Below are positions 9,679 to 17,832 of a DNA stretch of 64,000 nucleotides, one piece after another. The position numbers were made by a program, and so were the translations under genes. The stretch comes from Deltaproteobacteria bacterium (GTDB taxonomy: Bacteria; Myxococcota; Myxococcia; SLRQ01): NCBI GenBank assembly GCA_029210625.1, contig JARGFU010000006.1, forward strand, positions 186,001 to 250,000, written 5' to 3'. The stretch's first letter is position 1, and every line of letters begins with the position of its first letter. The notes under the pieces are model-generated. The model saw only the letters and a program-made list of their open reading frames with translations. It ran no database searches and was not told the DNA's origin.

Positions 9679-9811
9679 GTGCTATCTGTGGAATCAACAC
9701 GTTCAGGGAAGCACCAATAGTAGCCGAATGCAAGCTCCCGGCTGCCTCCCGCGGGCCGGAGCATCACCAATTGAGGGGCGACGCGCCGGCAGGTGCGTCG
9801 GGGGTCTCGTG

Positions 9812-12800
9812 ATGAGCCAGTCGATCCGTTTCGGAGTCGCGTTTCTCTTCCTGTCGTCGCTGCTGGTGGGCTGCCCCGGTGAGCCGACCCCGGACTGCGT
9901 CGACGCCGACGGTGATGGCCGGGGGGCGAACTGCGACGAGGGCCCCGACTGCAACGATGCCGACCCGCTCCACTTCAGTGACTGCTTCACCTGCGCCGAC
10001 CCCGACGGCGACGGCTTCGGGGCCGGCTGTGACCCCGGCGCGGACTGCGACGAGACGGACGGCAACCACTGGGCCGACTGCGGGGCCTGCACGGACGCCG
10101 ATGGCGACGGCCGGGGCGGTGGCTGTGACCGCGGCGCGGACTGCGACGACGACGCGCCGAGCGCCTGGGAGGCCTGCGGCACCTGCACCGACGCCGACCT
10201 CGACGGCAGCTGGGCGGGCTGCGACGCCTACGTGGGGATCGCCGGCCCCGACTGCGACGACGCCGACCCCGACAACTGGTTCGGCTGCGCCACCTGCGTG
10301 GACGCGGACGGTGACGGCGAGTATGCGGGCTGCGATCACTACGGCAGCGTCGCCGGGCCCGACTGCGACGACGGCAACCCGGACGCCTGGGACAGCTGCG
10401 CCACCTGCACCGACGCCGATCGGGATGGCTGGTGGGCGGGCTGTGATGCCTACGGGAGCGTCAGCGGTCCGGACTGCAACGACCGTGATGCCCTGCACTG
10501 GCAGGACTGCGGGACCTGCTCCGACCTCGACTTCGACGGCTATGGCGCCGGCTGCGACCTGGGCGCCGACTGCGACGACACCAACCCCAACAACTTCTCG
10601 AGCTGCGGGAGCTGCGTCGACGTCGACGGGGACGGCCGGTACATCGGCTGCGACGCCTACGCGACGGTGGCGGGCCCCGACTGCGACGACGCGCGCCCCG
10701 AGACCTGGAGCACCTGCGAGGTCTGCGTCGACCAGGACGCCGACGGCGCCTACGGCGCCTGCGATGCCTACGTCGGCGGCATCTTGGCCGACTGCAACGA
10801 TCGCAACCCCAACGCCTGGGGCTCCTGCACCACCTGCCGGGACGACGACCACGACGGCCAGTACGCGGGCTGCGACGCCTACGTCACCGTGGCGGGGCCG
10901 GACTGCTCCGACGCCGACCCCAACGTCTTCTCGTCCTGCGGCGCCTGCCTCGACGCGGACGGCGACGGCTGGTTCGTGGGCTGCGACGCCTACGTGACCG
11001 TCGACGGTCCCGACTGCGACGATCAGGCCAGCGACCACTGGCAGGACTGCGGCCTCTGTCAGGACGCGGACGGCGACGGCTACGGGGCCGCCTGCGACAT
11101 CGGCGCGGACTGCGACGAGGGCGATCCCGCCCACTGGGCCGACTGTGGCCTCTGCCAGGACGGCGATGGTGACGACCGCGGCCCCGGCTGCGACCTGGGC
11201 GTCGACTGTGACACCCTCGACCCCAACGTCTGGGCGGCCTGCGGGACGTGCCGCGACCTCGACGGCGACGGCGCCTACGGGGGCTGCGACGCCTACGTGA
11301 CGGTCGCCGGCCCGGACTGCGACGACACCGATCTGAACGCCTGGACCACCTGCGCCACCTGCCAGGACACCGATGGCGACGGCTGGTGGGGGGCCTGTGA
11401 CGCCTACACCACCGTCACCGGCCCGGACTGCGACGAGACCAGCGTCGCCCACTGGGACGACTGCCTCGTCTGCACCGACGCGGATCAGGACGGCTACGGC
11501 GACCAGTGCAACCTCGGCGGAGACTGCGACGACGGCGCCCCCGCGCACTGGAGCGACTGCGGGGTCTGCGTGGACCTCGACCTCGACGGCTACGGCACGG
11601 GCTGCGACCTGGGGGTCGACTGCGACGACGGTGATCCGCAGCGCAACGCCGGTGCGGTGGACGACACCTGGGACGGGATCGACCAGGACTGCAGCGGCTT
11701 CGACGGCCCCGGGCTCTACGACGACTTCGACACGGGCGCCACCAACGCCGCGGTGTGGTCCTCCCTCACCGGCGACGGCGCCATCAACGCGACCTACTCC
11801 TACTCCTCGAGCTACTCGCTGAACATGGGGGGCGGGAGCGCGACCCTCACCAGCAACACCCTGGACACCAGCACCTGCGCCACGCTGGTCTGGTCCTACC
11901 GGGTCAAGCGCGGCCCGGAGTCGCCCGACAGCGGAGACTACCTGATGCTCCAGTACTTCGATGGCGTCACCTGGGTGCAGGCGGACTACCTCGCCGGCAA
12001 CAGCGGCACCGACGCCAGCTTCAGCCTCCGGAGCGGCACCCTGAGCGGCGCCAGCGTCTCCCACCCGGCCTTCCAGGTGCGCTTCACCACCCGGGGCTCC
12101 GGCACCGGCACCGACGACTTCTACATCGACGACTTCTTCGTCGGCTGCGCGGTCGACACCGACGGCGACGGAACCTACGACGGCCTGGACTGCGCGCCCC
12201 TGGACGGCGCCCACTGGAACGACTGCGCCACCTGCCTCGACCCGGACGGTGACGACCGGGGCGCGGGCTGCAACCTCGGCGCCGACTGCGCCCCCGACGA
12301 TGGCCTGCACTGGGCCGACTGCGGGCTGTGCACGACGGACACCGACGGCGACGGGCGAGGCGGGCCCACCTGCGACCTGGGGCCGGACTGCGACGAGAGC
12401 AGCCCGCTGCACTGGGCCGACTGCGGGCAGTGCACCACGGACACCGACGGCGACGGGCGCGGGGGCCCCACCTGCGACCTGGGGCCGGACTGCGACGAGT
12501 CCTCCGCCAGCCACTGGGCCGACTGCACGACCTGCCTCACCGACACCGACCTCGACGGCTACGGGCTCGGCTGCGACCTGGGCCCCGACTGTCTGGAGGG
12601 GGACGCCAGCTACAACCCGGAGGCCAGCGACACCTTCGGTGACGGCAACGATCAGAACTGCGACGGCGTGGACGGGGTGCTCACGGTGACCACCCACTCC
12701 CTCTCCCCGGCCCTCGCGATCCCCTACACCGGCGCGGCCATCGGCTGCGGCGCCGCGAACGCGGTCTCGAGCAGCCTGGTGACGACCGATCTCGGGTCGA

Positions 12801-13147
12801 TCCTCGACGTCGACGTCACCCTGGACATCACCCACACCTACGACTCCGACCTCGACATCTTCCTCGAGTACGACGACGGGGTGAACCCCCCCATCTGCGT
12901 GGAGCTCTCCACCGACAACGGCGGCTCCCTCGACAACTACTCGGGGACGATCTTCGACGACGAGGCCAGCACGCCCATCTTCTCGGGGACCCCGCCCTTC
13001 ACCGGCCGCTACCGGCCCGAGGGCCTGCTCTCGAGCCTCGACGGGCAGAGCGAGGCGGCCACCTGGACCCTCTGGGTGAGCGACGATCTCTCGGGCTTCA
13101 CCGGGACCCTCTGGAGCTGGGGCCTGACCATCGAGGCCGGGCGCTAG
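9812..13147 (+). CDS. Giant Cys/Asp-repeat lipoprotein with C-terminal P-domain
   Basis: A 1111-residue lipoprotein (lipobox LVGC, near residue 21). About 24 units of roughly 27-40 residues alternate between two forms: a short one centred on DADGDGxGxxCDxGxDCD and a longer one with CDAYVTVAGPDCDD. Each has paired Cys and several Asp, as in calcium-binding TSP3/MopE-type metal-binding repeats. Two units end with the MopE-like forms WDGIDQDCSG and GDGNDQNCDG. A jelly-roll/MAM-like insert lies at about residues 640-770, and a proprotein convertase P-type domain ends the protein (LSPALAIPY through WSWGLTIEAG). The start at 9812 was chosen because it gives a standard lipoprotein signal; longer upstream starts do not. 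The likely role is a surface adhesin or metal-binding coat. Confidence 0.85.
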   Translation: MSQSIRFGVAFLFLSSLLVGCPGEPTPDCVDADGDGRGANCDEGPDCNDADPLHFSDCFTCADPDGDGFGAGCDPGADCDETDGNHWADCGACTDADGDGRGGGCDRGADCDDDAPSAWEACGTCTDADLDGSWAGCDAYVGIAGPDCDDADPDNWFGCATCVDADGDGEYAGCDHYGSVAGPDCDDGNPDAWDSCATCTDADRDGWWAGCDAYGSVSGPDCNDRDALHWQDCGTCSDLDFDGYGAGCDLGADCDDTNPNNFSSCGSCVDVDGDGRYIGCDAYATVAGPDCDDARPETWSTCEVCVDQDADGAYGACDAYVGGILADCNDRNPNAWGSCTTCRDDDHDGQYAGCDAYVTVAGPDCSDADPNVFSSCGACLDADGDGWFVGCDAYVTVDGPDCDDQASDHWQDCGLCQDADGDGYGAACDIGADCDEGDPAHWADCGLCQDGDGDDRGPGCDLGVDCDTLDPNVWAACGTCRDLDGDGAYGGCDAYVTVAGPDCDDTDLNAWTTCATCQDTDGDGWWGACDAYTTVTGPDCDETSVAHWDDCLVCTDADQDGYGDQCNLGGDCDDGAPAHWSDCGVCVDLDLDGYGTGCDLGVDCDDGDPQRNAGAVDDTWDGIDQDCSGFDGPGLYDDFDTGATNAAVWSSLTGDGAINATYSYSSSYSLNMGGGSATLTSNTLDTSTCATLVWSYRVKRGPESPDSGDYLMLQYFDGVTWVQADYLAGNSGTDASFSLRSGTLSGASVSHPAFQVRFTTRGSGTGTDDFYIDDFFVGCAVDTDGDGTYDGLDCAPLDGAHWNDCATCLDPDGDDRGAGCNLGADCAPDDGLHWADCGLCTTDTDGDGRGGPTCDLGPDCDESSPLHWADCGQCTTDTDGDGRGGPTCDLGPDCDESSASHWADCTTCLTDTDLDGYGLGCDLGPDCLEGDASYNPEASDTFGDGNDQNCDGVDGVLTVTTHSLSPALAIPYTGAAIGCGAANAVSSSLVTTDLGSILDVDVTLDITHTYDSDLDIFLEYDDGVNPPICVELSTDNGGSLDNYSGTIFDDEASTPIFSGTPPFTGRYRPEGLLSSLDGQSEAATWTLWVSDDLSGFTGTLWSWGLTIEAGR
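9890..12670 (+). repeat. Tandem coding repeats of the Cys/Asp lipoprotein
   Basis: Direct repeats of roughly 80-120 bp share near-identical words such as those encoding CDAYVTVAGPDCDD and CTTDTDGDGRGGPTCDLGPD. The last pair (about 12313-12500) is nearly identical over more than 25 codons, indicating recent duplication. The repeats keep frame and are interrupted by a non-repeat insert at about 11720-12150. Confidence 0.8.
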
Positions 13148-13239
13148 CCCCGCGTTCCGGGTCAACAGGATCTGGGCTCCAGGGGCCCTTCTTGCTAGGG
13201 TCGCCGGCTTCCAACGCGCCCTTCGAGAAGGAGAGTCCC

Positions 13240-14208
13240 ATGTCCGATTTCATCAAGCACCTGCTGGTCTTGGCCCTGCCCGCCTCCGGAAAGTCCGAGG
13301 CGCGGAAGTACATGGCCTCGCTCTCCCCGGAGCAGTGCCGGGAGACCTTCCACATCGGGCCCACCGTGCAGCTCGACGACTACCCCTACGTCGAGTTCAT
13401 GCGGGAGGTCGACGAGGTCACCGACAAGATCCTCCACCTCGGCTGCATCTTCTTCGAGGATCACGATCGCTCCTTCGCCGACGAGCACGAGTGGGGCACC
13501 CTGGTCGAGCTGCTCAACGAGGACTACGCCGACCTGGTGGCCCAGAAGGACACCACCTCGGACCACCCGGCCCTCGACCTCTTCGCGCGGATCGACGCCG
13601 CCCAGCAGCGCGCCGGCGCCAAGATCAAGCTCGGCCGCCTGCCCCAGGACGTGCTCGACGTGATGGACGTGCAGCTGGACAAGGCGGCCCGCAAGGTGAA
13701 CGACCACAAGGTCGCCCTCTGCAAGGCCGGCCTGAAGGCGGACGAGACCCTGGTCATCGAGTTCGCCCGGGGCGGCCCCGAGGGCCCGATGCCGCTGGAT
13801 CCCCCCTTCGGCTACGCCTACTGCGTCAGCCGCCTCTCCCCCCAGATCCTGCGGGAGGCCGCGGTGCTCAACGTCTGGGTCGATCCCGAGGAGTCCCGCC
13901 GCAAGAACTTCGCGCGCGCCGTGCCACCCCCGGGGGTCGATGACACCTCGATCTACCACGGGGTCCCGCTCTGCGTGATGCTCGACGACTACGGCTGCGA
14001 CGACATGGAGTGGCTGCTGGAGACCTCCGGCAAGCCCGACCACATCCGCATCGACGCCCACGGCGAGACCTTCATGCTGCGCACCGCCCGCTTCGACAAC
14101 CGGGACGACAAGACGACCTTCGTGCGCGAAGAGCCCTGGGACGACGCCGACGTGAAGACGATCCACGACGAGCTGAAGCGCGCCATGGACCTCCTGATCG
14201 GGGAGTAG
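13240..14208 (+). CDS. P-loop NTPase/kinase-like protein, unrecognised family
   Basis: A 322-residue cytoplasmic protein. Near the N terminus the segment LVLALPASGKSEARKYM is a Walker A-like P-loop of the small-molecule kinase type, with the first Gly replaced by Ala. Asp-rich stretches (QLDDYPYVEF, FFEDHDRS) follow and could hold a Walker B. No transmembrane or signal segment is present. I do not recognise the family. The start has a strong Shine-Dalgarno (GAGAAGGAGAG). The next gene starts 63 nt downstream on the same strand. Confidence 0.7.
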   Translation: MSDFIKHLLVLALPASGKSEARKYMASLSPEQCRETFHIGPTVQLDDYPYVEFMREVDEVTDKILHLGCIFFEDHDRSFADEHEWGTLVELLNEDYADLVAQKDTTSDHPALDLFARIDAAQQRAGAKIKLGRLPQDVLDVMDVQLDKAARKVNDHKVALCKAGLKADETLVIEFARGGPEGPMPLDPPFGYAYCVSRLSPQILREAAVLNVWVDPEESRRKNFARAVPPPGVDDTSIYHGVPLCVMLDDYGCDDMEWLLETSGKPDHIRIDAHGETFMLRTARFDNRDDKTTFVREEPWDDADVKTIHDELKRAMDLLIGE

Positions 14209-14271
14209 GCTGCCCGCGAGGTGTTCTCGGGGACAGCAAGGACGAATAGCCAGAGGAGAGAGGGAGGCGCC

Positions 14272-15702
14272 GTGGCGGACCTGAAGGCACTCATCAAGGA
14301 CATCAACGACGGGCTCCGCAAGGGGCAGAACCAGTTCTTCGGCGGCAAGTTCGACGAGGCCTACGCCCTGCTCGACGGGGTCGAGGCTGCCCTGGCGCAG
14401 GCCGCGCAGGTCGATCCGGACGACTTCCAGGTCAAGCAGGGCACCAACAAGGCCGCCAAGCTGCGCAAGGACCTGGACAAGCGCACGGGGAAGGCGACCT
14501 CCGGGCCGCTCTCCACCCAGGCGCTGCCCACGCCTCCTCCGGCCGCGGGGCCCGCGAAGTCCACCCAGGCTCCGCCTCCCCCGGTGAAGGCGGCCGCCGC
14601 TCCGGCCGGTGAGGCCGCCACCCCGTCGGCGGCCGCCGCCGCGCCGGCGAGGCTCCCCGGGGGGGTGAGCAAGCGCATCCAGGACACCCGCGACTTCCTG
14701 GCGCGCGGCAAGCTCGACTACGCCCGCAACACCCTCGAGGAGATCGAGCGGATGTATGCCGGGCAGTTCGACGACCAGGACCCCGACTATCAGGACGTCC
14801 GGCGAGCCTACGACGAGGCCCTCGCCGCCGCCGAGCAGGCCGGGGCCGAGGCTGCGGCCGCTGCCGAGGCCAGCGCCGAGGCCGAGGCTGGCCGCAGAGC
14901 GCTCGAGGAGGAGTGGGGAAGCCGCTTCCAGGCGTTGACGACCTTCGGGCACCGCACCGGGAACGCCTCGGAGCTGATGGAACAGCTGCAGCGCTTCGAG
15001 GCCGCCCTGCCGGTGGTCGAGGCCTACCGGGCGGCCGAGGCCTTCGAGGCCGCCCCCCACATCCAGGCGAAGATCGACGAGGTCTCGGCGGCCGTCGATG
15101 CCTGGCCGGCCTTCTTCGAGGAGAGCAAGCAGCGCTTCCTGAAGGCCTGCCTGGACGAGATCGAGAGCCGCTCGACGCAGCTGGACCGGCCGGTGGAGGG
15201 CAAGCCCTCCTTCATCAGCGAGAAGAACCTCGAGATCCTCGCGGCCTTCCCCGATCAGTATGCGCCCGCCTTCGCCGAGGATGGGCCCGAGCGGCAGGCC
15301 ATCGCGGCCGCGATGGAGGCCCTCCGGGAGAAGAACCTCGCCAACCGGCGGGAGCGGGCCAAGCTCATCACGCTGCGCGAGGACGTCTACCCCGGCGAGG
15401 ACGCCGGCGAGATCAAGGGCTGGTGCACGCAGCTGGCCATGAAGCACGCGGGCACCGAGGAGGTGCTGCGGGTGAACCTGGTCAAGGACGACTGGGCGGA
15501 GAAGACCGGCTGGGAGGATGGCTCGGGGGAGCGCCTCTGGGTCACCCGGCGGGAGCTCTACGCCGAGGTGGCGGCGCGGGTGAAGGGGCAGGCGGTCCTG
15601 CACGCCCTCTACGTGACCAAGACCCTGCGCTCGGATGAGACCTGGTCCTCGCTCGATGGCAACATCATGTGGAGCGAGGAGATGCTGGCCGAGAACGCCT
15701 AG
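14272..15702 (+). CDS. Helical/coiled-coil cytoplasmic protein, unknown function
   Basis: A 476-residue protein from a GTG start with a long purine Shine-Dalgarno (GAGGAGAGAGGGAGG) 5-7 nt upstream. Residues about 1-75 and 135-235 are helical, each followed by Ala/Pro- or Ala/Glu-rich low complexity; each helical segment contains a repeated theme (GKFDEAYALLDGVEAA; GKLDYARNTLEEIER) resembling TPR-like hairpins. The C-terminal 120 residues are more globular (KLITLREDVYPGEDAG, LYVTKTLRSDETW). No known domain was recognised. It follows the P-loop protein gene, and its stop codon shares CTAG with the convergent OPT transporter gene. Confidence 0.68.
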   Translation: MADLKALIKDINDGLRKGQNQFFGGKFDEAYALLDGVEAALAQAAQVDPDDFQVKQGTNKAAKLRKDLDKRTGKATSGPLSTQALPTPPPAAGPAKSTQAPPPPVKAAAAPAGEAATPSAAAAAPARLPGGVSKRIQDTRDFLARGKLDYARNTLEEIERMYAGQFDDQDPDYQDVRRAYDEALAAAEQAGAEAAAAAEASAEAEAGRRALEEEWGSRFQALTTFGHRTGNASELMEQLQRFEAALPVVEAYRAAEAFEAAPHIQAKIDEVSAAVDAWPAFFEESKQRFLKACLDEIESRSTQLDRPVEGKPSFISEKNLEILAAFPDQYAPAFAEDGPERQAIAAAMEALREKNLANRRERAKLITLREDVYPGEDAGEIKGWCTQLAMKHAGTEEVLRVNLVKDDWAEKTGWEDGSGERLWVTRRELYAEVAARVKGQAVLHALYVTKTLRSDETWSSLDGNIMWSEEMLAENA

Positions 15703-17705
15703 CCGACCAGGACCAGGTTGTTCAGGGCGGCGACCAGCACGCCGATGATCGAGACGCCGGCGATCACGCCGGCCGCCACGGGCACGAGGTAGTTCTCGGC
15801 GCCCTCGGCGTCGCGCTTCGTCCAGATCGCGGCGCCCACGGCGCCGATCAGCATCGAGAGCGGGTACTGGAAGGGCAGGATCAGCCCGAGGCCGATGCCG
15901 GTGGCCGAGGGCAGCCAGTCCCGGTACTTCGGCAGGAGCTGCTCGAGGGCGACCATGGCGGCGCCGAGGACGAGGCCCCAGATGATCGCCTGCTGGTGCA
16001 TGGGGTGCATGTTCTCCAGGCCCATGCGGAAGACCTCGGCCACGGCCTTCCAGGCCTGGGCGGCCGGGGCCGGGAACTTCGGCGCGGCGCCATCGACGCC
16101 GGTGAGCACCGTGGCGTCGGGCACCAGCAGGTACCAGCCCGCCACGGTGGCGATGGTGCCGGCGAAGATGCCCATGAACTGCGCCAGGAACTGCCGGCGG
16201 GGGTTGGCGCCCAGGAGGTAGCCGCTCTTCAGGTCGTTGAGCAGATCCGCCGAGGAGCCGGCGGCCGAGGCGGTGATGCTCGCGGTCATCAGGTTGGCGG
16301 TGGTCGACTGGGGGATCAGGACGCCGTAGGTCAGCTGCATGATCTTGCCCATCGGCCCCACCGGGGTGATGTCCGACTCGCCGGTGGCCCGGCAGGCGAC
16401 CAGGGAGAGGACGAAGGTGAGCGCCACGGCGAGCACGCCGTAGTACCAGGGGATGTTGAAGAAGGCGGCCGAGACCGTGACCACCGCGGCGCCGGAGAGG
16501 GCGGTCCCCCAGCCGAACCAGGAGAAGGGGACCTCGGTCCTCGCCACCAGGTCCGACTCCTTGCCGCCACCCAGCAGGCCCGTGAAGGCCCGGGCGATGG
16601 TCCGCCACTGCAGGGCGAAGGAGAGGAGGCCCGACGAGACCATGATCGGCACCCCCAGCCAGATGCCGATCTCCTTCCAGGCGCGCCAGGGCTGGGTCGT
16701 CGCCCGCACCATCTCGCCCGCGGCGGGAGAGAGCCACTCGGACTCGTAGCCCAGGGGCCCGACGACGTAGACCAGCAGGAGCGCGCCGATCGTCATGTAG
16801 ATGGCGACCCGCAGCCCGACCAGGGCGCCGGCGGCGATCATCACCGGGTTGTGGTCGAAGACCATCGTCCAGTCCGAGGGCTTGTTGGCCACCGCGGCGC
16901 CGTCGGCGAGGTGGGTGCCCGGTACCGGGAGGTGGAGCAGATCGAAGAGGTGGGACTCGGCGGGGAGCAGCGCCCGGCGGGTGGCCTCGACGGCGCCGGC
17001 GGCCTTCTCCTTGATGACCTGCAGCTCGATGAGGAGGGGGAAGGCGCCGCCGAAGATGGCCGACCACATCAGGGCCCGGGCCTTCTTGAGCGCCTCCGAG
17101 CCCCGGGAGAAGAGCGACTGCAGGGTCACCGCGGCGGCGGTCCCCGAGGGGAACTTCAGCTTCTCGCGGTTGATCATGTTGCGCTTCATCGGGATGGCCA
17201 TCACCGTCCCGAGGGCGCCGAGGAAGAGGGTCCAGGCCGCCAGCACCGGCCAGGAGAGGTGGGCCCCGCCCGGGTTCTCGGGCGTCGCCGAGAGCATCAG
17301 CAGCGCCGCGATCGCCGAGACCATGGTGCCGCCGGTGGCGTAGCCCGCCGAGGAGGCGGTGGACTGCATGCAGTTGGTCTCGAGGATGGTCATCGGCGAG
17401 CGCGCGATGCCGGCCTTCATCAGCACGTTCCAGAAGGCGTAGGCCAGGATCGACGCGGTGATCGCCACGCCCAGGCCCCAGCCCGTCTTCAGACCGATGT
17501 AGAGGTTGGTGAAGGCCAGGAGGAAGCCGAGCAGCGAGCCCATGGCCACCGCCCGCAGGGTGAGCTGCGGGACGTCGTCGCCCCGGTAGACCTCGGCGTA
17601 CCACTGCTCCTCGTCGTACTCGAGGACCTTGCCGGGAGGCAGGTCGAGGGGGCGGGCGAGCTCGTGCTCCTCGGGCGTGGAGGGCGGCTTCTGGAAGAGG
17701 GCCAT
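15699..17705 (-). CDS. OPT-family oligopeptide/metal-chelate transporter
   Basis: A 668-residue integral membrane protein with about 14-16 hydrophobic segments. OPT-family marks include the early LRAVAMGSLLGFLLAFTNLYIGLKTGW segment (residues about 50-76, quoted in part) and the paired GKIMQLTYG and ANLMTASI regions. OPT proteins couple proton entry to uptake of small peptides or metal chelates through the inner membrane; substrate cannot be told. The start at 17705 follows the family N terminus; longer starts add low-complexity shadow sequence. It is convergent with the helical-protein gene and divergent from the patatin gene. Confidence 0.9.
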   Translation of the reverse strand: MALFQKPPSTPEEHELARPLDLPPGKVLEYDEEQWYAEVYRGDDVPQLTLRAVAMGSLLGFLLAFTNLYIGLKTGWGLGVAITASILAYAFWNVLMKAGIARSPMTILETNCMQSTASSAGYATGGTMVSAIAALLMLSATPENPGGAHLSWPVLAAWTLFLGALGTVMAIPMKRNMINREKLKFPSGTAAAVTLQSLFSRGSEALKKARALMWSAIFGGAFPLLIELQVIKEKAAGAVEATRRALLPAESHLFDLLHLPVPGTHLADGAAVANKPSDWTMVFDHNPVMIAAGALVGLRVAIYMTIGALLLVYVVGPLGYESEWLSPAAGEMVRATTQPWRAWKEIGIWLGVPIMVSSGLLSFALQWRTIARAFTGLLGGGKESDLVARTEVPFSWFGWGTALSGAAVVTVSAAFFNIPWYYGVLAVALTFVLSLVACRATGESDITPVGPMGKIMQLTYGVLIPQSTTANLMTASITASAAGSSADLLNDLKSGYLLGANPRRQFLAQFMGIFAGTIATVAGWYLLVPDATVLTGVDGAAPKFPAPAAQAWKAVAEVFRMGLENMHPMHQQAIIWGLVLGAAMVALEQLLPKYRDWLPSATGIGLGLILPFQYPLSMLIGAVGAAIWTKRDAEGAENYLVPVAAGVIAGVSIIGVLVAALNNLVLVG

Positions 17706-17832
17706 AGGGGTGGGTCTCCGGCGGTCGGTGGAGGTGCGCCGCGCATCATGCCGACCTCTGGCCCGAGGGCAAGGGCGAAAGGGAGGGCCACCGGGGATGG
17801 TTCCGGGGGCGGCTCCGTCGCATGATTGAGCG

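Noticed and set aside
8486-9811. Upstream extension of the Cys/Asp-repeat protein
   Set aside because: It is antisense to the lipoprotein gene at 8501-9646 and would destroy the signal peptide at 9812.
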